From NCBI GenBank assembly GCA_016185805.1, contig JACPMW010000045.1:1-38369 (forward strand): 38,369 nt of DNA, read 5' to 3'. The DNA is from Candidatus Woesearchaeota archaeon (lineage in GTDB: Archaea; Nanobdellota; Nanobdellia; Woesearchaeales; GW2011-AR4). The notes under the pieces are model-generated. The model was given only the letters and a program-made list of their open reading frames with translations. It was not told where the DNA came from and ran no database searches. Both the position numbers and the translations under genes were made by a program. Below are positions 27,923-36,231 of the stretch, piece by piece; positions within the stretch are counted from its first letter, which is position 1, and each line of letters starts with the position of its first letter.

Positions 27923-28900
27923 ATGGAAAAGATAAAAAAGAAAATTTCGATTTCAGATATTAGAGAAGGGAATGTAGTGGAGGATATATTTGTTGTTAAA
28001 ATAAAGAAAGATTTCAAGCCTTATAGTAAGGGGTACAGTTTCACTCTAGTTCTTACGGATTCCAGTGGGGGAAGCTTGGACCTTAAGTTTTGGGGAGACT
28101 CAGATGAAAACAAAGTAAAGGCACTTTTTGATTCTATACCTTCAGATTCTGTTTTGAAAGTTTCAGGGAAAGCTAGCTCCTATCAAAGCATAATGCAACT
28201 AGCAATTAACGATTATAATAGTATACAGTTATTAAAGCCAGGGGAGTATGATTCCTCGGATTTTATACCGACAACAAAAAAAGACATAGAGCAAATGTAT
28301 AAGAATCTTATTGAAATTATAAATACTATTTCTGATGAAAAGATAAAAATCCTACTGCTCGAAGTGGTAGAAAAAGATTTCAAAGAGGAAATCAAAATAC
28401 ATCCAGCAGCCATTCAGTACCATCATGGATGGGTTGGAGGATTGCTAGAACATATCTTAGAAGTGATTGAGATATGTGAAACTGCATTTAAGATTAATGG
28501 CTCATTGAATAGGAATCTTTTGATTGCAGGAGCTATACTCCATGACATAGGGAAAATAGAGGAATTGGAGGTTACAACTAGAATAAAGGCAACCAGGAAA
28601 GGTCAATTGATTGGACATTTGACAATGGGGGCTTTTTATGTTAATAAGAAGCTTGAGTCCTCTCAAATTGATGATTTAACCAAAGAAAAATTGATACATC
28701 TTATATTAAGTCATCATGGAAAGTTCGAATACGGGTCACCAAAAGAGCCTATGTTTCCTGAGGCAGCAGTTTTGTACTATGCCGATGAGTTAAGCTCTAA
28801 GCTTGCCGAGTTGCACAAAATTGTAGAAGACAATAAAGATGTTACAGAAGATGATTTTACTTTTGTTAGAAGGAAAGGCAATAATATTTTCCTAAGGTAA
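27923..28900 (+). CDS. YhaM-like 3'-5' exonuclease (OB-fold + HD domain)
   Basis: N-terminal OB-like domain (LKFWGDSDENKV); HPAAIQYHHGWVGGLLEHILEVIEIC...GAILHDIGKIEEL HD motif. Confidence 0.82.
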   Translation: MEKIKKKISISDIREGNVVEDIFVVKIKKDFKPYSKGYSFTLVLTDSSGGSLDLKFWGDSDENKVKALFDSIPSDSVLKVSGKASSYQSIMQLAINDYNSIQLLKPGEYDSSDFIPTTKKDIEQMYKNLIEIINTISDEKIKILLLEVVEKDFKEEIKIHPAAIQYHHGWVGGLLEHILEVIEICETAFKINGSLNRNLLIAGAILHDIGKIEELEVTTRIKATRKGQLIGHLTMGAFYVNKKLESSQIDDLTKEKLIHLILSHHGKFEYGSPKEPMFPEAAVLYYADELSSKLAELHKIVEDNKDVTEDDFTFVRRKGNNIFLR

Positions 28901-29941
28901 AATAATTTTTTCTTCTTGTATTTTTGCCAAATTTGCCGACCACTCTTTTATCTTGCCTTGTTGTTTTAGCTCCAATAGGTCTTTCATAATTTGCATGGCC
29001 AATGCTTCAGCCAGTTTAACAGGCACGGCATTACCTATCATCTTATACCCATCTGCAACATTACTATAATAAAATACAAAATCGTCTGGAAAGGTTTGTA
29101 TCCTTGCACATTCCCTTACTGAAAGCCTCCTGTAGAGATTTTCTTTGCTCTTTATAAATTCCATCTTATCTTTTTGGACATGCCTCATTTTTGGGGCCTT
29201 TGGATGGCAAGGCGCATGCCTACCGCCTGCCTGAATTGTGAAAGAAGGCTCATCCCAGCCTCTTACCCTATTTCTTGACATATAGATAGTAGAAAATCCG
29301 CCATTCATGTATTCATGGTTGTATATTTCTAATTTTCCATTTGACTTATTTTTCTGGCTCGCGGGAATAGGCTCTGGCAAGTCACCAATTGCATCTTTTA
29401 ACATTGACTTAGCCTCTAAAGGCTTTGGAAATTCAAACTTCTTCCCAAATTTTTCATGGTAGCCTACAACAATAACCCTTTTTCTCTCCTGCGGAACCCC
29501 ATAATCATTCGCATCAAGCAATTTAAAGGAAACATTGTAGCCAATTTGCTTAAAGGCATTAACTATTTTCATAAATTCAGTGTAATGCCTGCTAGACAGT
29601 AGCCCAGCAACATTTTCAGCTAAAAAGAATAGTGGCTTTTTTTCTTTAATTAGCCTAACATAATCATAAAAAACTCTACCTCTAGGGTCATTTATTCCTC
29701 TCATTGCCCCTGCAAGGCTCCAGCTTTGGCAAGGCGGACCTCCAACAAAGCCAACAACATCAGGAACTTCATCAGCTTTTATTTTAGTGATAGATTTTTT
29801 ATTAATAGAAATTTTATGGTTTTTTTCAAATGTTTCCCAGCAGCCTTCCCAATTGTCATTGGCAAATGCTAGCTTAAATCCTGCATTTGTAAACCCTAAA
29901 TCCAATCCACCGGCTCCTGAAAAAAATGATGCTATTTTCAT
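28892..29941 (-). CDS. DNA (cytosine-5) methyltransferase
   Basis: FSGAGGLDLGFTNAGF; GGPPCQSWSLAGAMRG; ENVAGLL; QERKRVIVVG; SVRECARIQTFPDDF; IGNAVPVKLAEAL. Confidence 0.95.
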   Translation of the reverse strand: MKIASFFSGAGGLDLGFTNAGFKLAFANDNWEGCWETFEKNHKISINKKSITKIKADEVPDVVGFVGGPPCQSWSLAGAMRGINDPRGRVFYDYVRLIKEKKPLFFLAENVAGLLSSRHYTEFMKIVNAFKQIGYNVSFKLLDANDYGVPQERKRVIVVGYHEKFGKKFEFPKPLEAKSMLKDAIGDLPEPIPASQKNKSNGKLEIYNHEYMNGGFSTIYMSRNRVRGWDEPSFTIQAGGRHAPCHPKAPKMRHVQKDKMEFIKSKENLYRRLSVRECARIQTFPDDFVFYYSNVADGYKMIGNAVPVKLAEALAMQIMKDLLELKQQGKIKEWSANLAKIQEEKIILP

Positions 29942-30795
29942 TTTTCCTTAAATGATATTAGCTTTGCGTCAATCTGCTTAGCTGGGTTATTTGGGTTTTT
30001 AATTTTTATTTCACTTACTGAAATTTCCTTATTGCTCTCCACTTTTTGCCTATCTTCCTTTGGGAATGAGTCATATTTATCTTTTTTCATGATGGCAAAC
30101 AAGTGAAATTTTCCATCGCTTTCTACTTTGCAATGACTTTCATATACTCTCAAGGGATTCTTAATGTGCCACATACCCCTAATTCTTAATTCAGTGATGC
30201 CCAGTGGGTCTACTTTTCTGACTTTTCCTATTTCAACAGTCTCTCCCTTTTCAAGATTTAGGCTGTCAAGCACCTTGTCAACTTGCTCTTTTATTGGCGA
30301 ATGCACCTTATTATAAACATCATGGTCAGCAGCATAGCAAGTTCCTTGGATAAAGAAGAGGTAATTAACTTTTCCATTCTTTGCGTGTCCTATAACATAG
30401 AATAGCTCTTTTTCTTTCCATCCGGGCTCACAATTTCTGCATGCTTTTGTAATTCTGGCATCTGTTGACAACAGCTTATCTTTCGGAGGTGAGCTATTTA
30501 ACGCAAGCGCAGATTTTGGGCTTTCAATTTTCTTTATTTCAAAAGCATCGCTATTCTTAATAATCATGTCCGGCGGGTTATTTTGGTTGCCCAGGTAAGA
30601 GAATATTTTTGAGTATGTTTCCTCTTTTTTCTCTTGGGGCAGTTTAAATGAGTCTGCTATGGCATCCCTAACGTAATATTCAAGCTGCTCCCCAACCGCA
30701 TTAATCCTTATCAGATACTTAGAAGCATAGCTCTTTAAATCATTATTTCCAAAAGAAACAATGCTTGAAACGGCACTTAATATATTGTTTTGCAT
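29938..30795 (-). CDS. Type II restriction endonuclease, NgoPII-like
   Basis: PPDMIIKNSDAFEIKKIESPKSALALNSSPPKDKLLSTDARITKACRNCE recalls the NgoPII family; ATGA overlap with MTase. Confidence 0.75.
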   Translation of the reverse strand: MQNNILSAVSSIVSFGNNDLKSYASKYLIRINAVGEQLEYYVRDAIADSFKLPQEKKEETYSKIFSYLGNQNNPPDMIIKNSDAFEIKKIESPKSALALNSSPPKDKLLSTDARITKACRNCEPGWKEKELFYVIGHAKNGKVNYLFFIQGTCYAADHDVYNKVHSPIKEQVDKVLDSLNLEKGETVEIGKVRKVDPLGITELRIRGMWHIKNPLRVYESHCKVESDGKFHLFAIMKKDKYDSFPKEDRQKVESNKEISVSEIKIKNPNNPAKQIDAKLISFKEK

Positions 30796-30832
30796 ATCAC
30801 ACCCTTTGTTTTCCTATAATATACGGAACTGA

Positions 30833-30862
30833 TTTATAAAGCTTGCCCACAAATGTCCAGTG
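30833..30862 (-). promoter_or_regulatory. Accessory-gene promoter module copy 3 (CACTGGACATTTGTGGGCAAGCTTTATAAA)
   Basis: Gapless match to copies 1 and 2; 38 nt upstream of REase ATG. Confidence 0.7.
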
Positions 30863-30903
30863 GTCAAAAATCAATTAAAATACCATAATGAAGAGTAAAT
30901 TAC

Positions 30904-31181
30904 GGCGACAACTGGGATTTATGGCGGGTTTTCAACTAGTTTAAGAAACTTTTTTGCAAAAAGATGTTATTCCACTAAAACCATATGAGAAGCTAAATGC
31001 CGAATTTTCCATCAAAGGAAATTCGGGCGGCACGAACAACTAAATCCTCACGAAATCGGGCATCAAAGCCCTCATTCGTTGCGGCTTAATTCATATAACA
31101 CATTTTAGGCAGTTCGTTCGCTCAGCCATCAAAGGCATCGCTCACTATGTTCGCCTAAAATGTACGTTATACGAACAATTT
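30904..31181 (-). repeat. Right structured inverted repeat
   Basis: GGCGACAACT 30904-30913, GGATTTA 30915-30921, GGCGGGTTTTC 30923-30933, ACTAGTTTAAGA 30935-30946, GTTATTCCAC 30966-30975, GCGGCACGAAC 31027-31037, ATATAAC-hairpin-GTTATAC 31093-31172, ACAATTT 31175-31181. Confidence 0.8.
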
Positions 31182-31228
31182 AAACCCAAAACCTTTCCAG
31201 CCAAGATGCTGTCTAATCTGCTGGACTT

Positions 31229-31582
31229 TTAGGTTTTTTTCTCAAAAGCAAGAACCTGCTCAAGCATACCCAGTTCAGATAGTCTAGCGTTTACTGCTTC
31301 CTCTGAATGCTTTAGTTTTCTTGCTGCGGCTTTTAATGAGCCATACATTTTTATTCTGTCTATGATTGAATCTAATTCACCAAGGGTTATTGGTCTTCTT
31401 CCTGCCTTTTTTATTACCCGGTTATTAAGAAGCCCTTCATTTTCCCATATTTGCCTAAGATTAGGCATTGAAGGAAGTGGAGCTACACGGCCTCTCAATT
31501 GTTCTCTTGCTATTGAAGCCAAGCCTTTGCTAGAGTTATAAGCTTCCCTAATGTAGCCAATTTGCTCATTGGTGTAACCCAT
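31229..31582 (-). CDS. Helix-turn-helix-like hypothetical protein
   Basis: ITLGELDSIIDRIKMYGSLKAAARKLKHSEEAVNARLSEL looks like an HTH. Confidence 0.6.
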   Translation of the reverse strand: MGYTNEQIGYIREAYNSSKGLASIAREQLRGRVAPLPSMPNLRQIWENEGLLNNRVIKKAGRRPITLGELDSIIDRIKMYGSLKAAARKLKHSEEAVNARLSELGMLEQVLAFEKKT

Positions 31583-31596
31583 TTGAAACTCCGAAA

Positions 31597-32814
31597 TTAT
31601 AAATCCAGCTCCAGAACCCTGCCAACTTCTTCCCTTACTCTTCCCTCAAAATCAGGAACTGTTTCCCCTTCCTGCTTTTCCGTGCTCAAGATTTTCATCA
31701 AATTTTTTATTAGCTCTTCCTCTTTCTCTGTGCTCAAATTGTCCAATTTTATCTGGCCCAGGTGCTCTTTGACTAAAAATGATTCTATGTCATCCACATT
31801 CTTTGCGTCTGTCTTTATCTCCTCAAACTCCTGTGATGCTAGTGCGTGCAAGCTTTTCATTACAAAATAAGCCGACTTGCTGTAAATTTCATTGAAAATT
31901 TCCTTGAAATCGATATCAGATGGCTTGCCTGACTCGAGCGTTCCAAAAAGCCTTATCAAGACAACTGTGTTGTTGAATTCTTTGTTTTTTATCTCATTGA
32001 AAATCTCATTTTTAATCTCGTCAGGGCTTTTATGGCTGCAATCCTTGTTTATCTTGTAGATATTATAAATCTGTACAGGCTCCCATCTTGCATTTCCATC
32101 TTCAACAATGTAGAAGCCGCCCCTCTCCAGTTTCTCCAATTCCGCAAAGCTGTTCGGAAATAATGGCCCCGGATAAACAATTCTCCCATAGCCTTCAATC
32201 TGCTTGTCATCAACAATATGGACGTGGCCGCCGGCGTAATAGTCAAAGCCCTTCGGCAGCAGAGACAATGGCTGCGAGATTATGTTTTCCATCTCCTTTG
32301 GCTTCAGTTCATCAATCCCGGAGTGAAACATAAAAATCTTGTATCCCTCTTCTCCCTCCAGATTTTCCAGAATAAGCTTTTCGTAATAGGATTTTTCCAA
32401 TGAGCCTCTTTTCCCAAGAATTCCTGTTATCTTTGCACCTGTTTTTTTGTCAACAGTAAAATTTAATTTTAATTTGCCGTCTTCAGCGCTTCCCTTGAAC
32501 ACATTTACAAACAATCCGGCTTCCTCCAGGACATCAAGAATTGTCTTTCCGCTCGGGCTGTAGTCATGCGAGCCCGGCACTATATAAACTGGAATTTCCA
32601 AATCCTTTAATTGCTTGAATTTTGTGACAACTGCTTTCAAATTATCAAGCCTTGGAAAAGAGGTGTTGAACAAATCGCCTGCAATCAGGATAAAATCCAC
32701 TTTTTCTTTTATGCACTTGTCAATTGCCTTGCAAAATGCCAGAGTGCTTGTATCCTTCAGTTTCGGGTCTCTCCACGAGCCTATATGGCAGTCCGCTAAA
32801 TGGGCGAATTTCAT
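31597..32814 (-). CDS. mre11: Mre11/SbcD-like DNA double-strand break repair nuclease
   Basis: FAHLADCHIGSWRD; FILIAGDLFNTSFP; YIVPGSHDYS; FHSGID; YYAGGHVHI. Confidence 0.93.
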   Translation of the reverse strand: MKFAHLADCHIGSWRDPKLKDTSTLAFCKAIDKCIKEKVDFILIAGDLFNTSFPRLDNLKAVVTKFKQLKDLEIPVYIVPGSHDYSPSGKTILDVLEEAGLFVNVFKGSAEDGKLKLNFTVDKKTGAKITGILGKRGSLEKSYYEKLILENLEGEEGYKIFMFHSGIDELKPKEMENIISQPLSLLPKGFDYYAGGHVHIVDDKQIEGYGRIVYPGPLFPNSFAELEKLERGGFYIVEDGNARWEPVQIYNIYKINKDCSHKSPDEIKNEIFNEIKNKEFNNTVVLIRLFGTLESGKPSDIDFKEIFNEIYSKSAYFVMKSLHALASQEFEEIKTDAKNVDDIESFLVKEHLGQIKLDNLSTEKEEELIKNLMKILSTEKQEGETVPDFEGRVREEVGRVLELDL

Positions 32815-33102
32815 GGATTAAAGGTAATATATGGCAATTTTTAAAGGTATTCAATACCACTGGACCAATACCTTGGAGAAAAAATAGATACCACTTATGA
32901 ATACATATATGGTGCTGGAATATCAATAATTGTTATTGGTATTATTTTTCTTTTAATAACATTTTTTGTTAATTTTAATATTAAAAATTTAATTTTTTCA
33001 AGTTTTATAATATTTTTAGGCATGGCTGTTCTTGTAATTTTGGAAATGCTGAAAAAAAGATTTGTAAAAAATAAGAAAGGATATAAATAGAATTAAAAAT
33101 TA

Positions 33103-33271
33103 GGAACTGCATATCTCCTTTGCATCACCTCCGGTTGTTTTATTCAAAAGAATACCTTACTTCGTTCGGGTATTCGCTAGGTGATTAAAGATTTCCAAAA
33201 GCTTGTTTGTTGTCCCTTTGAATTCCGTTTTTGGAATCGAGGATTTGCCTTGGGTTTTGGAGTGCAGTTCC
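33103..33271. ncRNA. Candidate structured RNA with four nested/tandem helices
   Basis: GGAACTGCA 33103-33111/TGCAGTTCC 33263-33271; ATCACCT 33124-33130/AGGTGAT 33179-33185; GAATACC 33150-33156/GGTATTC 33169-33175; ATTCC 33222-33226/GGAAT 33233-33237. Confidence 0.45.
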
Positions 33272-33277
33272 CGATGA

Positions 33278-33496
33278 TCATGCTTGTGATCTTGCCTCAT
33301 CAATTTGAGGCTCCATAAACTCTTCTCTAAAGTATTCGGCTTCCTTGAATTTCTTCAGCCTTGGAAGGGCTTTCATATGCCTGTTGAGAGTCTCTTGCGA
33401 CTCTGTATCATCTTTCTGTGGGATATGAACTATTTTTTGTAAAGCCCTCTTCTTTTTCAGATAAAAATCTTTCAAGCCTTCCATTTTTACCCCCAA
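33278..33496 (-). CDS. Small hypothetical protein
   Basis: 72 aa charged ORF. Confidence 0.5.
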   Translation of the reverse strand: MGVKMEGLKDFYLKKKRALQKIVHIPQKDDTESQETLNRHMKALPRLKKFKEAEYFREEFMEPQIDEARSQA

Positions 33497-33558
33497 GATA
33501 TATAATATTGTTAAGTATATATAAATTCACTATTAAATGTATATAGCAGTATATAGAA

Positions 33559-35100
33559 TTATTTCAATTCGCTGAATTCCATGGCAAAACCTTCTTTTTT
33601 TTCCAGAGTTTGCTGTACAACATCCTCAAAATATGGAATGCCTATTGGTGTTACAAACTTTGCAAAATTGCTTGTTATAAGCGCTTCTCCTATGTCAAGG
33701 GATGCTATTGTCCTGTCATCATCGCTTAAGTCTTGGGAAGCGCTTTCAATTATTGCTTGTCTTTCGGGCTTCATCTCTATGCCAAGTATGATTTTGGTGT
33801 TCATGTTTGCAAGTATCTCGCGCGGAATGAGTGAAGGCAGCTGCGTGATGGCACAAAGGCCAATTTTGAATTTCCTTCCTTCCCTTGCTATGGTTGAGAA
33901 TATATTCTGCCCCGCTTCAAGCACCTCCTTTCCCAGAACTCTTGGGGCTTCTTCCAGGACAATGGATATTACTGGCTTGCCTTGCAATGCTCCATCCATT
34001 TTATAATTTTTATATTTGTTGAATACCTCATTTGCAATAAGGCTTCCAACAAGCAATTCGACTGCCCCGCTGAAGCTTGAGGTGTCAATTATGACAATTC
34101 TTCCCTCTTCAAGATGCCTGCATATGTCGCTTATTGTTGCAAATCCTGAATTGAGCTGGAAAATCCCGTTGCAAAATAGTTGGTTGTCAGCAAACTCCAA
34201 ATCAAGCAGGTACAGCAATCTCCTTTTAACAACAGCCATCGTATCATCTTTAAACACCTTGCCTATTCTTAATTCTTTTTCAAGTATTATGGCTTCTATC
34301 CATTTGCTGCCGAACTCTTTGTGGTAAATGTTTATGCATTGCCTCTGTGCGTCGCTAAAATCCACAACACCCTCAAAATGAATAGGCTTTATGATTTCAA
34401 GATGCACCCTCAAGGTATTGGTTCCGATAGGGGCATTTTTAGCTGTGTAGTACAAAACATTTTCCTTGACTGGGTGCTCCTTCAGCCCAATCTTATTCCT
34501 TCCATAATACTCGTCATGGGGGTCAAGCACCAGAATTCCAAACCCCCTGCCAATTGAATTCCAGAGCAGATTTGAAACAAGCACGCTTTTTCCCCTTCCG
34601 GTTGTGCCTGCAATGAGGATATGGTGCGAGAAAACTTTCTCGCCGTCAAGATAAATGGGAACATCAAGCAGTTTTGAGCCGCTTCTCAGTTTGCCGATGG
34701 CTATCGGATTTCTTGGCTTGGCCAAAAAAGACAGATCTTCCTCGATTATTTCCCTTACTTCAGAAAAAAAATTTGGCAAAGATTTGCTGACAAAAGCATT
34801 ATTGTCCTTGATTGTTACAAGGCTTTTCATCATAGCCAGCATGTAATTCCGCAGATTTGCGTCAAAAAGCTCGAATTCAGTGTTTTCCTCCATCTTCATG
34901 CCTGAAATCAGCTCAAGATTCTGCTGCGATATCTGGCTTCCATAGATCAAGTCATAAACCTGCATAAGGATCTTGCGGTCGTTTAGGTTTGCAACCAGCA
35001 GCTCTCCAATCTCTATGTCCCCTCCAGCCTTCTGCCTTGCAATAACTTTTCCGAATTCCCCAGAAATAATTTGGCCTTTAATCGGCATATGGATAACCAC
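33559..35100 (-). CDS. herA: HerA-like DNA translocase ATPase
   Basis: [25 protein letters not shown] Walker [27 protein letters not shown]; internal start MPIKGQI likely. Confidence 0.88.
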   Translation of the reverse strand: MVIHMPIKGQIISGEFGKVIARQKAGGDIEIGELLVANLNDRKILMQVYDLIYGSQISQQNLELISGMKMEENTEFELFDANLRNYMLAMMKSLVTIKDNNAFVSKSLPNFFSEVREIIEEDLSFLAKPRNPIAIGKLRSGSKLLDVPIYLDGEKVFSHHILIAGTTGRGKSVLVSNLLWNSIGRGFGILVLDPHDEYYGRNKIGLKEHPVKENVLYYTAKNAPIGTNTLRVHLEIIKPIHFEGVVDFSDAQRQCINIYHKEFGSKWIEAIILEKELRIGKVFKDDTMAVVKRRLLYLLDLEFADNQLFCNGIFQLNSGFATISDICRHLEEGRIVIIDTSSFSGAVELLVGSLIANEVFNKYKNYKMDGALQGKPVISIVLEEAPRVLGKEVLEAGQNIFSTIAREGRKFKIGLCAITQLPSLIPREILANMNTKIILGIEMKPERQAIIESASQDLSDDDRTIASLDIGEALITSNFAKFVTPIGIPYFEDVVQQTLEKKEGFAMEFSELK

Positions 35101-35142
35101 CCAAAAGTGAAAAATAAGGCAGTGTATATAAAAGTTGTTGGT

Positions 35143-36231
35143 TCAGTCTATCTTTGGCGGCAAAAAGCCTTTTTTCTTAAAGATAAGATAAGCCAAAAGG
35201 CCGGAAGCTATTGTTGAGAAAACCAGAATGGTGACTTGTGTGCGCCACTCCACGTGCTCTGCTATGGGTGTTCCAAAAACAGTGGCGATAGTGTTTGGCA
35301 CGATAAAAGCTGCCCCAAGAACTCCCATCCAAACCGCAATCAGTGACATCCTATTGTTCAAAATCTGCAATTGGTTGTTGTAAATGCTCTGCAAAACCTC
35401 CAAGCCCGATGCAAGCACTGTCGACATCTGCTCGCTTATTGATATTTGCCTTGTCAGGTCCGTGCTCAGCATCCCGACCTTCTGCAGGATTATGGGGTCG
35501 TCTGTTATTATCTCCGCATCCCCATACCTCAAATAATGCACGACATCAAGGGTGGCCCACAAGGCTTCAAGGTAAGAAATCAATGCATGCTTCATCTTGT
35601 ATATGTCAGAGCCCAATTCTTTCCTGAAGCCGGTTGTTTCTATGAGGTACTTGCTTATTTCTTCTCCTTGCTCTTGTATGGCCCTTATCCCATCAAAATT
35701 TCTTTCATTGTTTTCGTCAAGTATCCTTATGAGGACAAGTGAAATCTTGTCTATGTCATCAAGGTTCTTTGGGACTTTTTTGAAGAAAGTGACTGCATAC
35801 CTTGCAAACTTCACAAGCCTTGTTACATGTTCGCCGTGTATGGTCACAATGAGATTGTTTTTCATCAGGATGATAAGCTTGTTTATCTCGACTTCAAGCT
35901 CTGTGACCCTCACGGCAGGCAGCAATAGCCCAAGCTCTGTGGTGTGGTCGTCATAACCTGAAAACCTCTGCTTTGCCAGCTCATTGATAATGAGGGGGTT
36001 AAACCCAAGCATGGACGCTGTTTTGCCGCCTTCATTTTCCAAATCGCTAACCTGCACGTTTATCCATGCAAAATCCGCGTCTTTCAGCGTTGGAAGAAAT
36101 TCATCTGCATTCCCCTCAATTTTAACGGTGCTGCCGTTCCTGAGCATGGCAACGCAGAAAGTCGGGCTGACGCTGTTTGATTGGAGATTAGTGGAAAGTT
36201 CCGATTTAGATTCTTCGGATTCATGCCTCAT
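35143..36231 (-). CDS. CorA-like divalent cation transporter lacking a canonical GMN motif
   Basis: Two C-terminal TM helices after long helical domain; start MRHESEE at 36231 overlaps the upstream stop (ATGA). Confidence 0.8.
   Translation of the reverse strand: MRHESEESKSELSTNLQSNSVSPTFCVAMLRNGSTVKIEGNADEFLPTLKDADFAWINVQVSDLENEGGKTASMLGFNPLIINELAKQRFSGYDDHTTELGLLLPAVRVTELEVEINKLIILMKNNLIVTIHGEHVTRLVKFARYAVTFFKKVPKNLDDIDKISLVLIRILDENNERNFDGIRAIQEQGEEISKYLIETTGFRKELGSDIYKMKHALISYLEALWATLDVVHYLRYGDAEIITDDPIILQKVGMLSTDLTRQISISEQMSTVLASGLEVLQSIYNNQLQILNNRMSLIAVWMGVLGAAFIVPNTIATVFGTPIAEHVEWRTQVTILVFSTIASGLLAYLIFKKKGFLPPKID

Larger units (their letters stand above)
25425..31181. mobile_element. 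Putative 5.76 kb element: defence/R-M island bounded by long structured inverted repeats
   Basis: AAATTGTCCCGTATAAC at left and its inverted counterpart GTTATACGAACAATTT at right, followed inward by collinear inverted blocks (see repeat features). Confidence 0.6.

Noticed and set aside
25435-31172. Bona fide integron cassette bounded by attC sites
   Set aside because: No integrase or attI seen, cassette too large and multi-gene, R boxes deviate from RYYYAAC/GTTRRRY; retained only as a structural resemblance.
30900-31200. Small ORFs in the right inverted repeat
   Set aside because: Sequence is dominated by palindromes; no protein-like frame.
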